A stretch of 64,000 nucleotides of DNA from Dipteris shenzhenensis (GCA_047967505.1 CM106538.1), one strand, 5' to 3'. Positions 34,134 through 46,800 are shown, numbered from the stretch's first letter. The notes: generated by a model from the letters alone, not told the origin. Made by a program: numbers and translations.

Positions 34134-34311
34134 AACAACCCATTAGGATGGTATATGACGAATAGATTAGTGCGCACAAGAAATGATAACTTGCTATGCA
34201 TTGGAGATATGCCATTTGAACATGAAGGACGTTGTGCATTATTACTTTTACTCGTACGAATCTAAGTATGTCAAAGTAATGCATGTGTACATGAATGTGC
34301 ATGCGTAACAA

Positions 34312-36200
34312 AGAAGCATCTAAAACATATCATAATCTAAAGGAAATCATTGAAAATCATGTATTTCTCTTTCGAACATAACAAAACATAAAGTATTTTT
34401 GAAACAAGACTAAGATCAGAGTACTCCGCATGTTGCATTGCAGCAGGTGAGGAACATGTAGGCCACAATCCTTGGCCTCGATTCTAGCATTTCTCTGCAA
34501 TGGGAGCTTCGAGACCAAAAAACATGGCCTACGTGGTTCGACTCGGCAAAGCAACTATTAGGAGCTACCATCCGAGAGGAAGAAAAGCTCTACGAAAGTA
34601 TTCAATTCACAATGAAAGAATAATTTATGTACCGGTAGAGGCTTTCCCGTCGGTTAATGCTGAGAGAGGCAATCCCTGTTTTTGTATTCCAACCTGATAA
34701 AAACAAAAGCAGAAGTGGCACTTATTGGACTGACTGAAGCAAGAACCCAACTACAAAACTTGCATACCCAACCATAGAACCTTTAATATTGTATTTAAAT
34801 GGGCCACAAAACCGATTAACTTCAGACTGTATGAAGTGTTTTAACATATTTACGAAATGATGAACTCAGAGTAGAGCAGAGGCCATGAGATGAGAGTTCA
34901 AGGAACAAAAAAAACGTGTATAGTATAGCAACTCACCACCTGGAGTTACGAATGAAAGGTGACCTTAAAGGATTGGGCTGGTACATCAGAACTTAGCTAC
35001 AGCTTACCAATGGGGAAACAAGGAAAACGTTGACAAGGGACTGATTTGAGCGACTCCTACAACTCGGATTAAAAGTACTGAAAAATTACAACTCGCAGCA
35101 TAATCGACATACAAACTCAGCTCGCCATTGGGAATTGTGATCATAGCAATGCGCAAGAACTCGTCGAGCAGGGGCCAAGCGAAGTTGGTTGGAGGAATTT
35201 TGTGCAGGAGCCGGCGAGCAAGGGGACGATGATTGGAGAAGGTGTGAGCCACAAACTAGCAATGGCTACGCGCAGGATTAATGCAGCGGAGCAAAACAGT
35301 AGAAGTAGCGAAGTCCTTGAAGGTGGAGAAAACTATCATGCTCGATTTTCAGTGCATGCAGAATGACGTTAAAAGAGGCAACGTGCCTCTACGCTTAGCT
35401 CATTTATCCACAAGCCGAAACGATGGAGGCAATATTACTACTGCTATTGCAGCAGTTGTAGCGGCTGCAATCAGCGAAGAGAGATGAGATGTGGGCCGAT
35501 GGACTCGTTGTACAGGAGCAATGAAAGAGTGTTTGCTCAAACTTTGACGCATGAAATTACAATTGACGTAATTACTGCAAGCACTGGTATTTTGACAGCG
35601 ATACGATTGTGAAGAATTGCTTGCACTGTCGATGGAATGAGAGAGTCATACCTGAAGGCAGCCAGCACCACCTGCTCGCTCAAACTCGCATGGGCTAAAG
35701 AAGTATCAGCATACGCAGGTTCAAGTTGCACGCCATCAGCATATGCAGGGACGAAGCTCCAAGAGGGAGTGAGAGCAGGACGCAGAATGACGGTAGTCTT
35801 TGCGTAAGGACGAAGCTCCAAGAGGGAGTGAGAGCAGGACGAGGAACGACAGTGGTCGAAGGCTGGCGGGTGGAGTGCTTATCAATTAGGCAGAATGGCG
35901 CGGATTTTTTAGCGAGAGAACGCTGCCATCAGTGATGATGGCAGCGATTTTTGGCTTGCAGTGATTCCAACACCTATATGCTCGGGTGTAAAAGCCATAT
36001 TCCCGTCTCCATCGGGGTCCAGATTTGCCAGGATGCAGCATCGAAGATTACGGCGCGAAGCCTGGCAAATTTGTTGGGCTGGGCCGACGCGGGCACTGAC
36101 TCTAAGAGAGCATTTCCGTGATGGAGGGCTCAAGGGGTGTGAGTTTTCAAGCTGAAAGATAGCAAGGAGGAGCGTGAGATCAATGCAAAATTTGTAGGTG
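34312..36200. other. Higher-GC stretch without recognised gene
   Basis: Base composition is richer in G and C than the surroundings, notably 35000-36180, with no transposon motif seen. Minus-strand frames at 35004-35252 and 35537-35821 look exon-like, and a possible donor (TTCAG|GTATGA) lies at about 35655, but neither matches a family I know. This could be relics of host exons. Confidence 0.35.
35749..35842. repeat. 59-bp direct repeat
   Basis: GGACGAAGCTCCAAGAGGGA with its continuation GTGAGAGCAGGACG occurs at 35749 and again at 35808. A third weaker relation (ATCAGCATACGCAGG / ATCAGCATATGCAGG) precedes it at 35705 and 35736. Confidence 0.8.
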
Positions 36201-36791
36201 AAACACTATGATTACTTTGGATAGGATCTGCCAAAAACTGGGGAAAACCGCATTTCACACTTATTTACTCCAAAACTTCCGATGTTAGTGCTTCAACCTA
36301 GAAGGATGGCGAGAACTATGAAGAGTACAAATTAAGGTAAGCTAATAGTTTGGAACCCTTCATTCGGGGACGCGGGAATGCCCTTTTCTCCTTAAACTCT
36401 CACGACCATAGGCCTTACATTATATGGAAGAAGTTTGAACCATGGGATGCAATTCATGAGAGCCCATTCTTCGATCCCTCCTGTTGGTATCTTTAGAGCA
36501 ATCTAGCACAATCAGTTCTTTGTTCAAGCTTCTTGGTATGTTCGAGCTTCTTGATGTCCAAGGTAATTGCATTAAGTGCAAGTGCTTGTGAGTGGATCCT
36601 AGTCGTAAATAAAGGCATCTTTTAATGGGACCAATGTGATTCAAAAGGTTGTGTGAATTGTAAGAGATGAAAGAGTAGTCTTTGTAGATACGGTAAACAA
36701 TGAAGAGAAGAGATGCCAAGAGCAAGTGGTTCATACGTTTTGGCCTTCAATGTTAAGATAGATATTATATGGAATGTTGTGCCTATGCTTC

Positions 36792-36793
<2 letters not shown>

Positions 36794-36830
<37 letters not shown>
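36794..36830. repeat. (AG)n microsatellite
   Basis: About 18 uninterrupted AG units. The surrounding 36201-37300 has no recognised gene. Confidence 0.95.
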
Positions 36831-36835
<5 letters not shown>

Positions 36836-37306
36836 TTTCCTTTTGGGCTTTGCCATAAGTACATGACAAGTCATATACTAGTTGTGCACCCGTTCATCCC
36901 ATGGGCTTTAATAGACCTCATCTTTGAAGTTTTCCAAAAACATGAAGTCCTCCAAGGCCTCATCTTTGTATTATATACACAGATGAGGTGCCTCTATGCA
37001 AAAGCAATACTTCGAGCTCCGAGGCATTAGGCCTTAATTTGACTCATGCTATCCATCTAAAAACATCCAAAGCTAATCCAAAAATAGTGATAGGGAAACT
37101 ATGGGCTCAAAAAAGGTCTTCTTACATTAGGACCTTGATTTTTTGGATTAGGGCATTGGCCAATAGGAAGGCTTAATTAAAAAAGATACTCAAGAATGAA
37201 GTCACATATTCATAAAACATTTCTTGGACCATTCTTTGAAATGATACAGGAGCATACACCCCATTCTATAATGAACGTTATCTTCTCATTACTAAGAAAT
37301 CCTAGG

Positions 37307-37528
37307 TGTCACGTGCATTCAAGTGGTATTTAAAAAACCCCTCAACTAAAATTTTTTCCCCAATAAAACCACCCCTCTTTACTTATGAACTAACAGATTT
37401 TTTTCTAAAGTTGAATTAAAAGACCCCTCCTATTATTATAATCCTGTTAAATTTTTTCCAAAAATGGGATTAAAATACCCCTCCTTTTGAATGCACGTGG
37501 TACACTAAAATTTTTGGAGGTGAACCCC
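37307..37528. mobile_element. MITE-like repeat with CACGTGCATTCAA ends, copy 1
   Basis: The left end is TGTCACGTGCATTCAAG and the right end CTTTTGAATGCACGTGGTACA, so the termini are inverted. The interior is AT-rich with runs of CCCCT (AAAACCCCTC, ACCCCTCCT). A second copy lies at 39715-39937. Target duplications could not be settled. Confidence 0.65.
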
Positions 37529-37749
37529 TGAGCATGTGGCAAAGGTTAGTATTACATGTGGCAAATGTTAGCATTGCATGTGGAAATATAAAGGCTACGA
37601 GATGCATGCCTATAATTTTGCCATTACTACTGCTCACTCTCAGGTTTGATAGCCATGGATGATATGAGAGGTGGTTTATTCTAAACTAACAAAGATGGCT
37701 CATTGATATGATATCGGTGTGAACCACAGTAGTCTATGTACTCGGGAGG

Positions 37750-37926
37750 AGAAGGGGGGGGACAAGGAGAGGGGCATTCACTCATAAATACATAAGCATA
37801 GCACATAAGTTTAACAAAAGGGATTAGAGTGTGCATTTCATTCATGAAAAATTAATAGATGACAGACTTTTAAATTAGGCCTTGAACGCATGTGATAGAG
37901 AGGATTTACATATAGTGACCCCCTTG
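37750..37926. mobile_element. Degraded relative of the GTCACT MITE
   Basis: It shares GTTTAACAAAAGG, CATTCATGAAAAATTA and, at the right end, TAGGCCTTGAACGCATGTG and ATAGTGACCCCC with the element at 22872-23117. The left TIR is blurred (GGGGGGGGACAAGG...CATTCACTCAT). Confidence 0.65.
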
Positions 37927-38289
37927 AGTCTCTGCGATCAATTTAGTAGATGTTTTTAGCATGTAACTTGCTTTTGGTCCTCCAACAAGCTCCGTAGGGA
38001 TGAGGAGGACCTGATATGGTCTTTGTATCAAAGTTGTTTACGTGCAGCAAAGGATTTGGGTTTGTTTCCAAATTTGGATTTCATCTTATATGATTGTTGT
38101 ACTTGTAGATGTAGGAGTGGTCTTTAGTTTGTATCAAAGCTATTGAAGCGATGGAAGGAAAGTAAAAGTTTGCAAAATGTTTGTGATCTTCAACGAGATG
38201 AATTTCCCTACATAATGCATGGTAGCTCAGTCTACAACTAGGCCTGTGGGGCATGGCTTTGGGCATTGATAAGAAGACGAACCGAGAAA

Positions 38290-38660
38290 GGCTAGTCAAG
38301 ATGCTCCCAAGAAAGTCACGACATGGGAAGCCAAAAATGGCAAAGCTCTGGGAATACTAGGCAGTGCTTTAGGGATAAAGTTTCATCACCAAGACAATAT
38401 GTGAAAATTTGATTGCTATTGAGAATATGCTTAGTGCATGCTCAAGAACTCAAAGGTTCTTCTCAAGAAATAATCCTTCATCTTGCAAATGAAGGATAAT
38501 GCAACACTCGAAGAGCACTTAAACTCGATGAAGAAAATCTTGCAACAACTATGATCTTAGGGTACAACTTAGAGAAGATGAATATTCAAAGGCAGTCTTG
38601 CTCACAAGTCTTCCCCCAGCATACAGTGATGAGGGTCATTGTTTGCTTGGATGTAGCCAT
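38290..38660 (+). pseudogene. Copia gag relic
   Basis: The translation shows KKVTTWEAKNGKALGILGSA, then MKDNATLEEHLNSMKKILQQ, then DEYSKAVLLTSLPPAYSDEG. This is the UBN2-type central gag segment of plant Copia elements (the usual LL..LP..Y motif). Stops lie between the blocks and no LTR, protease or RT is seen around it. It is unlike the gag at 56026, so it comes from a different Copia lineage. Confidence 0.65.
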
Positions 38661-39714
38661 TTTTGGTGAGATTCAGGGAATTTTCTGTATATAGGTACCT
38701 TGCATGACTCTTGACTAATGCATTGCTCAACGGAATTCTGCAAACTTTGTCTTCAAGTTGTAGGACACATTCCAAAATTCAACATGAGACCAAAAGATAA
38801 TGGAATAAGGATTTGGAATGAGACCATCAAAGAATTACAAGTGCTATGTTGCTTGTGAATCATGCATCCTGAAGACTATGTGATATAGCAATTTATTCAA
38901 AAACATCAAATTTTTGTTTTGCACATACATGCAATGTCCATGTCACTCACTGAAAAGTAAACTACCCTTACACTATGTGAGCTTCTTCTCAACCCAAGGA
39001 CACACCTAAATGAGAACATTAGGAATGGGTTAATGGGCCTCCAATGTTGTGCTAAAGTGATGTACACCTATTTTAGGGCACGCTCCATAGCTTTTATTTA
39101 TTTATTGAAAATAAAAACACATTGAAAATTTAGAATCCAAACTAGTGGGACTATTGCATAATGATCTTAAAACATTGACAGTTGTTGATATTGGTATCTA
39201 GATTCACCTTAAAATGGAAGAAGTTGAAAATGTGAAATTTGTGCATATGCAAAGATCTTTTAATAAATCCAACACTATTTACAATTTTGGATTGTTTCTT
39301 TTTTCATGCACTTGCTTGCTATATGGCTCATAATCATGCCAAAGACCATTGCATTTCATAATATAAGGCATCAAACCCGATAGCATGCCATTTGTCCTAT
39401 TTGTGTTTTGAAACATTTTAGGCCACATTATAGTTGTTTGGGATATCCAATTCTGGTGAGGTGTAGTGCCATTGGGGGGGGAAATCATGTAGCTGAAAAT
39501 TTTTCTAATCCCATGAATTTTGAATTTTCACACCTCCTACCCATCGAATCTTTGAATATTAAATAGCTGCGACCTACCCCAGCCCTGCAACCTACACGCA
39601 CCTCAATGTGACCTTGTGTAGACTTTGGTTTGGCATTGTCTTCTATTCTTTGCTCACCTCATAAGCTAGCTTCTCTAGTCTATTCCTCGCGGGGTGCACT
39701 ACCTAGAAACCCTA
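38661..39714. other. Unassigned
   Basis: AT-rich sequence with only short frames. No domain, repeat or terminus I can support, apart from a G run at 39472-39480. Confidence 0.35.
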
Positions 39715-39937
39715 TGTCACGTGCATTCAAGGGGTATTTAAAAAAACCCTCAACTAAATTTTTAGCCCCAATAAAAACACCACTCTTTACTTATGAACTA
39801 AATGATTTTTTTCTAAATGTGAATTAGAAAACCCCTCCTGTTATTTAAACCTGTTAAAATTTTCCAAAAAGTTAAATTCAAATAGCCCTCCTTTTGAATG
39901 CACGTGGTACACTAAAATTTCATGAGGTGAATCCCCC
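39715..39937. mobile_element. MITE-like repeat with CACGTGCATTCAA ends, copy 2
   Basis: Same order of landmarks as 37307-37528: TGTCACGTGCATTCAAGGG, TTTACTTATGAACTAA, CCTCCTTTTGAATGCACGTG, GTACACTAAAATTT. The two copies are diverged at scattered positions and by small indels. Confidence 0.65.
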
Positions 39938-40860
39938 AAGGTCTATTTTGGACTATTCATGGCCATGGCATCAATTGCAACATGTAGCTCGCCATGGCTT
40001 GCAAGAGAAGCAGATAGAGGCTATGATATCACACGAAATATGAAAAGCCTAATCAAGGCACAAGGAACTAAGAGGAAAGCAATGACATGGTATCGAAATG
40101 GCAACGGAAGAAACTTACATTTTCAAAGGGAGACACAATGAGAAGAAAGAAGAATCCTTGCAAAGTAGCACTAGGAAGCAGTTTGTAGAGGCACGAATTT
40201 GATCATTGCCATCCTCGTTTCCATCGAAGTGAAGAACACGAGTTGTGGAGTCACAATTGGTGGGAACATTCAAGACAACAACATCAGGCCATCCAACTGA
40301 ATAATAGTCTTGAGTCTTCACAAGCTTTATCATGCACCCTAAAGTTCATAGAATAACGACCCTTCCAATACCCTGGGAGATGCACGCCCAAGAGGTGATG
40401 CTCTCTAGCTTGAGAAATGGTCTATAGACAGTGAAAGGGCTACACATCTTAGATCAACTAGTGGCAAAGAGAGTGACATTAGCTATGTTGGTGTCCCATT
40501 GAAACAAAGGAGAAACCGCTTCGGCGCACAATGTCGAAGATGTTGTTAATCAAAAGGTGTCACGTGGCTCTAGCAGTGGTTAAACATAGAGTAGAAGCAA
40601 TGCATGATCATGCCCATTCGAGAAGTCTGTGGGCTTCAATAGAACACAAGAAAGGGATAGATAGCCTAAGTGCAGCAGGAGTCATTGCTAGAGTGATGAA
40701 GTTTTGGCACAAAAATATGAGAGTTTCTCCCAAAAGAAAGGACATATGTTAAAAGTAGATGAGACGCAAGGTGTTTGACGAGCACATCATACACATGCTT
40801 GATACAACGTAGGTCAGTGGTGCCTAAACCAGTCTGGTGGGTGTTTGTGATTAAGCTTTG
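39938..40860. other. Unassigned, short frames only
   Basis: Frames at 39959-40141 and 40531-40752 (+) have no domain I recognise. No repeat boundary seen. Confidence 0.3.
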
Positions 40861-41300
40861 GGATAGTTTACTTGTTTCATTTCTTAAACTAGGCTTGGAA
40901 TAAATGTGATTGTTCTAAACGAGCCCCTGGTTGGAACATCATGCAACCATTGGCTGGTTCAGTTAAAACACCAGTTATGTGAATGTCCTGAACTAGCATG
41001 GCTAAATAGACATTATGTGTTGACCAACCCAGTGGCGTGGTTGAGCAAAAATTAACAGCAATATATTTTGCAATAGAATGGCAATATATTGTTATTTTAC
41101 TAAACCATCCTAGTGGTTGAAACATCATGCAACCGTGGCTACTTTAGCTCAATCACCAATTATGTGATTGTCTTAACCCAACGTGGTTGAATAGACATTG
41201 GTTGAAATTACTGTGTTGTACTTAAATTAGTTAAATTTAATTTCCTACTATTCGGTTCATATACCACTTAATTTCTAGACTAGGATGGCTTGGACTTATG
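40861..41300. repeat. Diverged tandem repeat
   Basis: GAACATCATGCAACCATTGG...CACCAGTTATGTGAATGTCC...GGCTAAATAGACATT (40933-41010) recurs as GAAACATCATGCAACCGTGG...CACCAATTATGTGATTGTC...GGTTGAATAGACATT (41120-41200). Further copies of the word CTAAACGAGCCC occur at 40915 and 41311. Spacing is about 187 bp. No coding content. Confidence 0.65.
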
Positions 41301-41589
41301 TGAATGTTCTAAACGAGCCCACTGTTGGTTCAAGATACAAACATATTTTATTGATTGAAATTGTGAAATTCAAAAATGAAAAGTAATATATAATTATTTT
41401 ATAATTGAGAAAGTTATTTTCTAATAGTGAAATTCAGAAATGAAAAGTAATATGCTTGTTATTGTCTAATATGTGAAGTTGAGACTATTAGGCTAAACCA
41501 GCCCGGTGGTTGAAATTGTGACATTGTCCTAAACCAATCCACTAGGATATTTTTAGTACGTTTTTTTAAAGAAAAGTACGTTTTTTTAA

Positions 41590-41769
41590 TTTTAAAACGC
41601 TTGTGGACATTCAAAATGCATTAAAAAAATGTTTTTATATAACCAGCGGTTGATTGGCTAAATACCACTCGATGTATCATAACACTGTGCAGTTTTAGGC
41701 TGAATATACCGCACAATGTAATACAACACTGCACGGTGAATAAAATACCAATCGATGAGCCCTTGCACT
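41590..41769. repeat. Left flank of CACTA-2: part of ACCGGTCGGTG repeat
   Basis: Words such as ACCAGCGGTTGATTGG, CCACTCGATGTATC and ACCAATCGATGAGCCC continue in style into the right flank of CACTA-2 (ACCAATCGGCGAACCCC at 53149). This suggests CACTA-2 landed inside a copy of the unclassified repeat. Positions 41767-41769 (ACT) are the left target duplication. Confidence 0.55.
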
Positions 41770-41884
41770 CACTACAAGGCATAGGCCATTTTTCGATGGA
41801 AATACCGACGCTTTTTACATTAAAATTTTTTTTTTTCACAGGTGCAAATCTCACTATAAGTGTCGCTAAAAGCGTCGGAAAAGG

Positions 41885-42025
41885 ACCATCGCTATAAAGC
41901 ATCGCTATATAGCGACACTAGCAAACGTCGCTATATAGCGACACTAAAAACGTCGCTATATAGCGACACTGTTAATCGTCGCTATATAGCGACACTGGTA
42001 AACGTCGCTATATAGCGACGATTAA
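41885..42025. promoter_or_regulatory. CACTA-2 left subterminal palindromes
   Basis: Five copies of CGCTATATAGCGAC at about 41902, 41929, 41952, 41979 and 42006 are spaced 23-27 bp apart and joined by ACTAxxAACGT-type linkers. By analogy with maize Spm these are candidate binding sites for the element's TnpA. Confidence 0.8.
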
Positions 42026-42033
42026 CAGAAGTA

Positions 42034-42108
42034 AAAAAAAGGGTTAGTGGGGCTAAACAAGGCTACCTTTTGGCCCTGTTTAGCCCCACTAATCCTTTTT
42101 TTTTTTGT
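42034..42108 (-). other. Conserved hairpin beyond TnpA 3' end, CACTA-2
   Basis: The arms are TTAGTGGGGCTAAACAAGG and CCCTGTTTAGCCCCACTAA, bordered by A and T runs. It occupies the same position as the hairpin at 10120-10192. One base pair differs between copies on both arms (T-A in CACTA-1, C-G here), so pairing is kept. Confidence 0.7.
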
Positions 42109-42301
42109 AATTAGAAAAGAAAGTTTTTTATAACAAAATTTCCCTTGCTTGCAGGGTGATACAAAATTGTTCTTGTGAAATGATGAGTAACAAATGCATA
42201 TACATGTCAGACATATACAACAGTGTTTGTAACAAAATTACCCTGTCCAAAGGGCGATACAAAATTGCTCAAACAAGCGGATATACAAAATGCTACTACC
42301 A

Positions 42302-43849
42302 CTACTCATCCGAATCCGAATCATCTTCATCTTGTTGGTTCCTTGGTCCTCGACACTTGTGTCTTCTCCCTCATCCTCGCCACCTGCGTTGGATCCTTGG
42401 CCCTGTTGATCGCTCGCCTCCGATGATGGGACGCTTGAGCTTTGACCCTAAGAGTGAACCATATAAATAGAAAATTAGATTGGAACTTAAATTAAAAAGT
42501 GAGATTACAAGTAGGAGTAAACTTATACCGTACGAGTAGCCACCTCAGCCCAATCGACTGTCGCTCCCACTGCCTCTTGCTCAATGAACCACGGCTTTGT
42601 TCCTATCCAAAATGTGCATCATGTCTCTGCATTTGTAGGAAGATGACCCATCGCAGCTTGCTGTGGATCCAATTTACGAGAGTTAGAGTTAGCTAAAGTG
42701 CATGTAATATGTAAGTAAAACAAATAGAACAATACATTAAATGAGAAGAAGTAGACTTACCACGGTTACCTCGAACGTATACCGTCCGCCTGCACCAAAG
42801 TGCGAAGTACCTACGACGTCCAGCCGTCTCTTCGCAACCCTCCTCTGACCCTCGAACATTTTGGAATGGTCCCTATGTTGCTTCTTGAAGTACTTCCAAT
42901 CAGCTTTGTCTGCCCAGCTGGGTTTAGCCAACCCCTTTGTAATGGAAGTACGCAAGGTTGATCTACGATGCTTCAGGACCAAACCCATGCGCTCTCGCAT
43001 ATAATCATCATTAAACTCCACATTTGGTGGATTAGGGTATCTTTGTTTTAACTCATCGATCACCACCTGCTTCTTTTGGGCATCTTGATACCGCCAATCG
43101 GTATTTATGCCGCTCTTGAAGTGATGACTCATCAACCTCCTCATGGCGGCCATCACTGCTTTGCCCTTTTTATCTTCTATTATCTCTCCGGCAAATGTGA
43201 TTTGATAGGAGAGATCCCCTGATGAGTAAGGGGGACTGACGGTAGCAGAGTCTGAAGGAGTGGAAGCTGCGCGAGCGCTTCCGGAGCGAGGAGTAGCAGT
43301 GGGAGTAGGAGAGGGAAAGGGACCTGATTGATATTGTGTCTCCGAACCAAGTGGAGACCTAAAGGAGCATGAGTGTGCTGACTCGTCTACATCTCCCGAG
43401 TTAGCACCACATGAGCCGCCCGTCCTACTCTTCCTTCCCTTGCGAGAGGCATGCGCAGGTGATGATCCCGTGGTCGAAGGGGCGCAAGGGGATAGCTGGG
43501 TAGTACGTCCACCCGTCGGTGTATGGGAAGGAATTGCTGAGGTCCTTTGAGAGAGCAGAGAGAAGAATCTCGCTACCTCCTCATCGCTCATCTACGCTAC
43601 AAACTTGTCGGGACTCCCGACAAAGCCATGCGCAGCTAGCAAAGGAGTTCCCCGAGGGGTAGTCGTAGTGCTACATGGAAGAGGAGTCGGACCAGGGGTA
43701 GTTGTAGTGCTAGGTCCGAGAGGAGTCGGACCAGGGGTAGTCCTCGGGGTAGTCGCCTGAGAGGAATCAAAGTCCTCTGGAGCATATAGATCGTGAGCTC
43801 TCCTCTTGCGAGGCTGTCCGTACTCGTCGAATGAGCGACATGATCCCAT
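42302..43849 (-). pseudogene. TnpA-like protein of CACTA-2
   Basis: The start is ATG at 43849 (MGSCRSFDEYGQPRKRRAHD) after the acceptor GGTAG|ACATGGG. The N-terminus is Pro/Thr-rich with TTTPGPTPL repeats. An in-frame TAG at 43592-43594 replaces the Gln codon (CAG) present in CACTA-1. The 284-residue block at 42737-43591 has MSDEEVARFFSLLSQRTSAI, WRYQDAQKKQVVIDELKQRY, ERMGLVLKHRRSTLRTSITK and WKYFKKQHRDHSKMFEGQRR, then VGTSHFGAGGR. The latter half resembles plant Transposase_24 (Ptta/En/Spm). A donor (GTAAGT, about 42757) and a further exon (QAAMGHLPTNAET, VGATVDWAEVATRT) follow, then an acidic last exon with a small frame-shifting deletion. Probable DNA-binding regulator. Confidence 0.7.
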
Positions 43850-43864
43850 GTCTACCATAGACAC

Positions 43865-46800
43865 AAACACGAAAACAGAAAACAAAAAAACAAACATAAG
43901 CATAGGCATAGGCATAGGCATAGGCAAGAAGAAAGAAGAGGGAAAGGAAAGAGAAGAGGAAGAAAAGGGAAATAGAGAATAAGAGTTAGAGAGAATAAGC
44001 TCATGCTTATGCTTATGCGGAAATAGAGAATGAGAGAAGGGGGAAATAGAGAAGGGGAAAGAGATGAGGGGGAATGAGAGAAGCATAAGCATAAGCTTAT
44101 GCGGAAATAGAGAATGAGCTTATGCGGAAATTGAGAATGAGAGAAGCATAAGCTCATGCTTATGCTTCTCTCATTCTCTATTTCCGCATAAGCTCATGCA
44201 TAAGCATAAGCTTATGCGGAAATAGAGAATGAGCTTATGCAAAAATAGAGAATGAGAGAAGCTTCTCTCATTCTCTATTTCCGCATAAGCTTATGCATAA
44301 GAGAAAGCTTGTGCGAAAATAGAGAAGGGGGAAAGCTTATGTGAATGAGAGAAGGGGCAAAGAGATGAGGGGGAATGAGAGAAACATAAGCATAAGCTTA
44401 TGCAGAAATAGAGAATGAGCTTATGCGGAAATAGAGAATGAGAGAAGCATAAGCTTATGCTTATGCTTCTCTCATTCTCTATTATGCTTCTCTCCTTCTC
44501 TATTTCCGCATAAGCATAAGCATGAGCTTATGCGGAAATAGAGAAGGAGAGAAGGGGGAAATGAGAGAAGGGGGAAATAGAGTGGGAAATAGAGAATGAG
44601 CTTATGCGAAAATAGAGAATGAGAGAAGCATAAGCTTCTCTCATTCTCTATTTCCACATAAGCTCATGCATAAGCATAAGCTTATGCGGAAACTTAAGCA
44701 TAAGCTCATGCTCATGCATGAGCATAAGCTCATGCTTATGCTCATGTGGAAATAGAGAAGGAGCTTATGCGGGAATAGAGAATGAGCTTATGCTTCTCTC
44801 ATTCTCTATTTCCGCATAAGCTCATGCATAAGCATAAGCTTATGCGGAAACTTAAGCATAAGCTCATGCTCATGCATGAGCATAAGCATGAGCTTATGCT
44901 TATGCTTATGCTTAAGCATAAGCATCGGAAATAAAGAAGGAGCTTATGCGAAAATAGAGAATGAGTTTCCGCATAAGCTTCTCTCATTCTCTATTTCCGC
45001 ATAAGCTCATGCTTATGCTCATGCGGAAATAGAGAATGAGTTTCCACATAAGCTTCTCTCATTCTCTATTTCCGCATAAGCTCATGCATAAGCATGAGCT
45101 TATGCAAAAATAGAGAATGAGAGAAGCATAAGCATGAGCATGAGCTTATGCTTCTCTCATTCTCTATTTCCGCATAAGCTCATGCATAAGCATAAGCTTA
45201 TAAGCATGAGCTTATGCAAAAATAGAGAATGAGAGAAGCATAAGCATGAGCATGAGCTTATGCTTCTCTCATTCTCTATTTCCGCATAAGCTTATGCATA
45301 AGCATAAGCTTATGCGGAAATAGAAGCATAAGCTCATGCTTATGCTCATGTGGAAAAAGAGAAGGAGCTTACGTGGAAATAGAGAATGAGTTTCCGCATA
45401 AGCTTCTCTCATTCTCTATTTCTGCACATGCATAAGCATTAGCTTATGCGGAAACTTAAGCATAAGCTCATGCTCATGCATGAGCATAAGCATAAGGAGC
45501 TCATGCTTATGCTCATGCGGAAAAAGAGAAGAAGCTTATGCGGAAATAGAGAATGAGGTTCCGCATAAGCTTCTCTCATTCTCTATTTCCGCATAAGCTC
45601 ATGCATAAGCATGAGCTTATGTGGAAACTTAAACATAAACTCATGCTCATGCATGAGCACAAGCATGAGCTTATGCTTATGCTTATGCTTAATGCTTATG
45701 CTTATGCGGAAAAAGAGAAGGAGCTTATGCGGAAATAGAGAATGAGTTTCCGCATAAGCTTCTCTCATTCTCTATTTTCGCATAAGCTCATGCATGAGCA
45801 TAAGCATGAGCTTATGCTTATGCTTATGCTTGCTTAAGCATAAGCATAAGCTTCTCTCATTCTCTATTTCTGCATAAGCTTCTCTCATTCTCTATTTCCG
45901 CATAAGCTCATGCATGAGCATAAGCATGAGCTTATGCTCATGCGAAAATAGAGAAGGAGCTTATGCGGAAATAGAGAATGAGTTTCCGCATAAGCTTCTC
46001 TCATTCTCTATTTCCGCATAAGCTCATGCATAAGCATGAGCTTATGCGGAAACTTAAGCATAAGCTCATTCTCATGCATGAGCATAAGCATAAGCTCATG
46101 CTTATGCTCATGTGGAAAAAGAGAAGGAGCTTATGCGGAAATAGAGAATGAGTTTCCACATAAGCTTCTCTCATTCTCTATTTCCGCATAAGCTCATGCA
46201 TAAGCATGAGCTTATGCAGAAACTTAAGTATAAGCTCATGCTCATGCATGAGCATAAGCATGAGCTTATGCTCATGCAGAAAAAGAGAAGGAGCTTATGC
46301 GGAAATAGAGAATGAGTTTCCGCATAAGCTTCTCTCATTCTCTATTTCCACATAAGCTCATGCATGAGCATAAGCTCATGTTTATGCTCATGCGAAAATA
46401 GAGAAGGAGCTTATGCGGAAATAGAGAATGAGTTTCCGCATAAGCTTCTCTCATTCTCTATTTCTGCATAAGCTCATGCATAAGCATAAGCTTATGCGGA
46501 AACTTAAGCATAAGCTCATGCTCATGCATGAGCATAAGCATGAGCTTATGCTTATGCTTATGCATAAGCATAAGCATAAGCATAAGCTCATGCTTATGCT
46601 CATGCGGAAAAAGGGAAGGAGCTTATGCGGAAATAGAGAATGAGTTTCCACATAAGCTTCTCTCATTCTCTATTTCCGTATAAGCTCATGCATAAGCATG
46701 AGCTTATGCGGAAACTTAAGCATAAGCTCATGCTCATGCATGAGCATAAGCATAAGCATAAGCTCATGCTTATGCTCATGCGGAAATAGAGAAGGAGGTT

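Noticed and set aside
35909-36133. EF-hand-like loop (LDPDGDGNMAFTPE) on the minus strand
   Set aside because: The Glu is one position late for a canonical 12-residue loop, there is no paired hand, and the frame is short and isolated.
40116-40133. TGGTATCGAAATGGC as a Copia primer-binding site
   Set aside because: The match stops after TGGTATC, and neither an LTR end before it nor gag after it is visible.
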